Below, piece by piece: positions 6,517 to 7,952 of a stretch of DNA of 7,952 bases (its first letter is position 1; the number at the start of each line of letters is the position of its first letter). The position numbers were made by a program, and so were the translations under genes. The notes under the pieces are model-generated. The model saw only the letters and a list, made by a program, of their open reading frames with translations. It did not search any database and was not told the DNA's origin. The stretch is from CAZYZQ01 sp964652075 (GTDB taxonomy: Bacteria > Bacillota > Clostridia > Oscillospirales > Oscillospiraceae): assembly GCA_964652075.1 (NCBI GenBank), contig CAZYZQ010000094.1, positions 1 to 7,952 of the forward strand, given 5' to 3'.

Positions 6517-7297
6517 GCAGGGAAAAGTAGAGATCAGCGGAATCAATACGTCAAAACTACAGACACTGACGTCGGAGCAGATGCAGGCGCTTCTGCGCAG
6601 AACAAAGGAGGGCGATGAGGAGGCGCGGCAGAAGCTGGTTCTGGGCAATCTCCGGCTTGTCTTATCAGTGATCCAGCGCTTCTCCGGGCGCGGGGAGGAG
6701 ATGTCGGATCTGTTTCAGATCGGCGTAATCGGACTTCTCAAGGCCATCGCGAATTTTGATGTGGAGAAGGGAAACCAGTTCAGCACCTACGGCGTGCCGA
6801 TGATTGCGGGCGAGGTGCGCCGCTTTCTGCGCGACTCAAGCGCGATCCGCGTCAGCCGGTCGGTTCGCGACGCGGCATATAAAATTTTGCAGTGCAGAGA
6901 GGCGCTCCAGCGTGAGCTGCAATGCGAACCGAAGGTGGAGCAGATTGCGGAGCGGCTCGGCATTTCCCGGGAAGAGGTGGTGTACGCCATGGATGCCATT
7001 TCGACGCCCGCGTCGTTGTATGACCCCGTCTACTCCGACGGCGGCGACCCGCTGACGGTGATGGATCAGATCCATGATACGAAGAATACGGACGAGCGCT
7101 GGATGGAGCGCATCGCCCTGCGCGACGCGATCAGCGTGCTTCCGGAACGCGAGAAGCGAATTCTCGCGCTCCGGTTTTACGACGGTAAAACCCAGATGGA
7201 GGTGGCAAAGGAGATCGGCATCAGCCAGGCGCAGGTCTCGCGGCTGGAGAAGGGCGCGCTTGGCTCCATCCGCAAGTCCATTGCGGTACAGGCGTAG
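6515..7297 (+). CDS. sigG: RNA polymerase sporulation sigma factor SigG (late forespore)
   Basis: Sigma-G directs late forespore transcription after engulfment. At 260 residues it is the length of B. subtilis SigG and aligns throughout from memory. The N-terminus KVEISGINTSKL matches the family signature KVEICGVDTSKL. Region 2 (about 37-110) includes NLRLVLSVIQRF, DLFQIGVIGLLKAI and FSTYGVPMIAGEVRRFLRD. Region 3 spans about 112-190 and ends in YSDGGDPLTVMDQI. Region 4 (about 200-255) holds the helix-turn-helix TQMEVAKEIGISQAQVSRLEKG (226-247). Asn45 in LGNLRLV is present; I recall this residue as the determinant for the anti-sigma factor Gin/CsfB. The ATG has GGAGGG five bases upstream. spoIIGA-sigE are not adjacent on the upstream side, unlike the B. 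subtilis arrangement. The ylmC-like gene follows in the same direction. Confidence 0.97.
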   Translation: MQGKVEISGINTSKLQTLTSEQMQALLRRTKEGDEEARQKLVLGNLRLVLSVIQRFSGRGEEMSDLFQIGVIGLLKAIANFDVEKGNQFSTYGVPMIAGEVRRFLRDSSAIRVSRSVRDAAYKILQCREALQRELQCEPKVEQIAERLGISREEVVYAMDAISTPASLYDPVYSDGGDPLTVMDQIHDTKNTDERWMERIALRDAISVLPEREKRILALRFYDGKTQMEVAKEIGISQAQVSRLEKGALGSIRKSIAVQA

Positions 7298-7314
7298 AAA
7301 ATCCGGTTCTGGAA

Positions 7315-7349
7315 TCCCTCCCGCCGGACATAGCATCCAGTGGGAGGGA
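7315..7349 (+). promoter_or_regulatory. Anti-Shine-Dalgarno hairpin before the ylmC-like gene
   Basis: TCCCTCCC (7315-7322) pairs perfectly with GGGAGGGA (7342-7349), extended by G7323-T7341 and C7324-G7340, around a 15-base loop. The right arm is the ribosome binding site for the ATG at 7355. No T-run follows, so this is not a terminator. A weaker alternative helix (7309-7313 with 7336-7340) would leave the Shine-Dalgarno free. Confidence 0.65.
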
Positions 7350-7354
7350 GCGTT

Positions 7355-7642
7355 ATGGAGTGCAGATTTGCGGATGTCCGCTGTAAAGAGATTATCAATA
7401 TATCCGACGGCGCAAGGCTTGGCTTTGCGCAGGATGTGATCGTGGAGCTGCCCGGCGGGCAGGTATGCGCGATTGTTGTGCCCGGGCCCTGCCGCTTCTG
7501 GGGACTGTTCGGGCGGGAGTACGATTATATTATCCCATGGTGTACCGTGCGGCAGATCGGCGAGGATATCATCCTCGTCGACATTGACCCCGGCGCCTGC
7601 CGGAGCAGGCGGGAGCGGGAGCGAAAACGCCGCGGATTTTAA
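7355..7642 (+). CDS. YlmC/YmxH family PRC-barrel sporulation-associated protein
   Basis: This small (95-residue) protein is a single PRC-barrel domain. Characteristic family strings are KEIINISDGARLGFAQDV (11-28), IVVPGPCRFWGLFGRE (40-55) and the closing IIPWCTVRQIGEDIILVDI (59-77). Clostridial YlmC/YmxH proteins have this pattern, and in B. subtilis ylmC lies in the cluster just downstream of sigG, which supports the call. The precise role is not established to my knowledge. The ATG at 7355 is chosen because GGGAGGG (7342-7348) is well spaced for it. A GTG at 7340 in the same frame would place that site inside the coding region. Six cysteines in 95 residues and a strongly basic tail (83-95, RSRRERERKRRGF) are notable. 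It lies 57 bases after sigG with no terminator, so the two are probably co-transcribed. Confidence 0.88.
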   Translation: MECRFADVRCKEIINISDGARLGFAQDVIVELPGGQVCAIVVPGPCRFWGLFGREYDYIIPWCTVRQIGEDIILVDIDPGACRSRRERERKRRGF

Positions 7643-7649
7643 AGTGTGC

Positions 7650-7682
7650 CGCCAGATCGGGCGAAGCAGGCGCGGATCGGCG
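7650..7682 (+). other. GC-rich hairpin downstream of the ylmC-like gene
   Basis: CGCC-A-GATC (7650-7658) can pair with GATCGGCG (7675-7682) with one bulged A, and GCG/CGC pairing is possible inside. No T-run follows, so it does not meet the form of an intrinsic terminator. It may stabilise the 3' end of the sigG operon message or be incidental in GC-rich DNA. Confidence 0.3.
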
Positions 7683-7693
7683 CGGAAGCCTTG

Positions 7694-7720
7694 AAAAAAT
7701 TGAGAAAAAAGCCAAAAAAA
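7694..7720 (+). promoter_or_regulatory. Phased A-tracts (UP-element-like) upstream of rpsB promoter
   Basis: Three A-tracts (7694-7699, 7705-7710 and 7714-7720) have centres about 11 and 9.5 bases apart, close to one helical turn each. They sit directly upstream of the -35 hexamer. Such tracts bend DNA and often bind the RNA polymerase alpha subunit at ribosomal promoters. Confidence 0.6.
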
Positions 7721-7724
7721 GGAC

Positions 7725-7753
7725 TTGCAAAACGGAGAAGAAGCCGCTATAAT
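7725..7753 (+). promoter_or_regulatory. Strong sigma-A promoter of rpsB
   Basis: TTGCAA (7725-7730) and a perfect TATAAT (7748-7753) are separated by 17 bases. Initiation is expected around 7760. The A-tracts upstream and a ribosomal protein gene downstream fit a growth-regulated promoter. Confidence 0.9.
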
Positions 7754-7759
7754 ATTTCA

Positions 7760-7882
7760 GCGCGCGAATTTGCGCGTATTACCACACACACCCGGTGATC
7801 CGGCGGCCGGTGTTCCTCTCTGGAATGGGCGGCGGAAATGATCGGGGTGGAGGGAAAACAAAATTTAGGAGGAAACAACACT
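7760..7882 (+). promoter_or_regulatory. Long structured 5' leader of rpsB
   Basis: About 120 nt separate the predicted start from the ATG. Visible elements are a 5' hairpin, CGCGC (7761-7765) with GCGCG (7772-7776); a second, 7788-7795 with 7807-7813, with one bulge; and a small one, 7814-7816 with 7822-7824. A G-rich stretch (7843-7854) follows that could compete for 7813-7818. The Shine-Dalgarno AGGAGG (7867-7872) looks unpaired and sits 10 bases from the ATG. No terminator is present. The length and folding suggest autogenous control by S2, as known for other bacteria, but I cannot match a specific leader class. Confidence 0.5.
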
Positions 7883-7952
7883 ATGGCAGTCGTATCCATG
7901 AAGCAGCTGCTGGAAGCTGGCGTGCATTTCGGCCACCAGACCCGCCGCTGGA
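7883..7952 (+). CDS. rpsB: 30S ribosomal protein S2, 3'-truncated by window edge
   Basis: Only the first 23 codons are inside the window. They read [20 protein letters not shown] followed by RRW, essentially the S2 N-terminal signature ([20 protein letters not shown]). S2 is a late-assembling component of the 30S subunit and is needed for translation. The ATG is fixed by AGGAGG at 7867-7872. A strong dedicated promoter and long leader precede it. The usual downstream neighbour tsf (EF-Ts) would lie outside the window. Confidence 0.97.
   Translation, partial: [23 protein letters not shown]

Noticed and set aside
7315..7349. Terminator between sigG and the ylmC-like gene
   Set aside because: The stem is strong but is followed by AGCGTTATGG rather than a T-run, and it overlaps the ribosome binding site of the next gene.
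7340..7354. In-frame GTG start for the ylmC-like gene, adding five residues
   Set aside because: The GGGAGGG ribosome binding site would fall inside the coding region and nothing suitable lies upstream of the GTG. The ATG at 7355 is correctly spaced and matches the usual family N-terminus.

Overview
The window looks like a chromosomal core segment of an endospore-forming Bacillota, most likely a GC-rich member of the Clostridia such as Oscillospiraceae. Three things point there: a clear forespore sigma factor (SigG), SigG followed directly by a YlmC/YmxH-type PRC-barrel gene, and Gram-positive style promoters with AGGAGG-like ribosome binding sites. Family-level placement is an inference from gene content and composition. 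I see no mobile element, CRISPR array, tRNA or rRNA.

Layout. Bases 1-1321 (+) hold the C-terminal part of a DUF1846 (UPF0371) protein, cut by the window's left edge and closed by a strong terminator. Bases 1386-3131 (+) are a self-contained pyrG (CTP synthase) unit with promoter and terminator. Bases 3173-5068 (+) are a second self-contained unit encoding a DnaK-type Hsp70. It stands alone, without grpE, dnaJ or a CIRCE operator, has an insertion before the interdomain linker, and lacks the usual C-terminal tail. A bidirectional terminator separates it from a convergent CPA2 Na+/H+ antiporter gene (5074-6276, -). From the 238-base divergent region (6277-6514) the + strand continues with sigG (6515-7297) and a ylmC-like gene (7355-7642). 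A strong promoter with an A-tract upstream region and a roughly 120-nt leader then precedes the first 23 codons of rpsB at the right edge.

The genes serve different tasks: nucleotide synthesis, protein folding, ion homeostasis, sporulation and ribosome assembly. Most are separate transcription units. The most interesting part is the control region of sigG. A 39-base inverted repeat can pair the Shine-Dalgarno sequence and start codon of sigG with sequence that overlaps the -10 element of a predicted sigma-F/sigma-G promoter. Transcripts starting upstream would therefore carry a translation-blocking hairpin, while transcripts from the forespore promoter would lack its left arm. The next gene in the operon also has its Shine-Dalgarno sequence buried in a perfect GC-rich stem. 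Translational gating thus appears twice in one sporulation operon.
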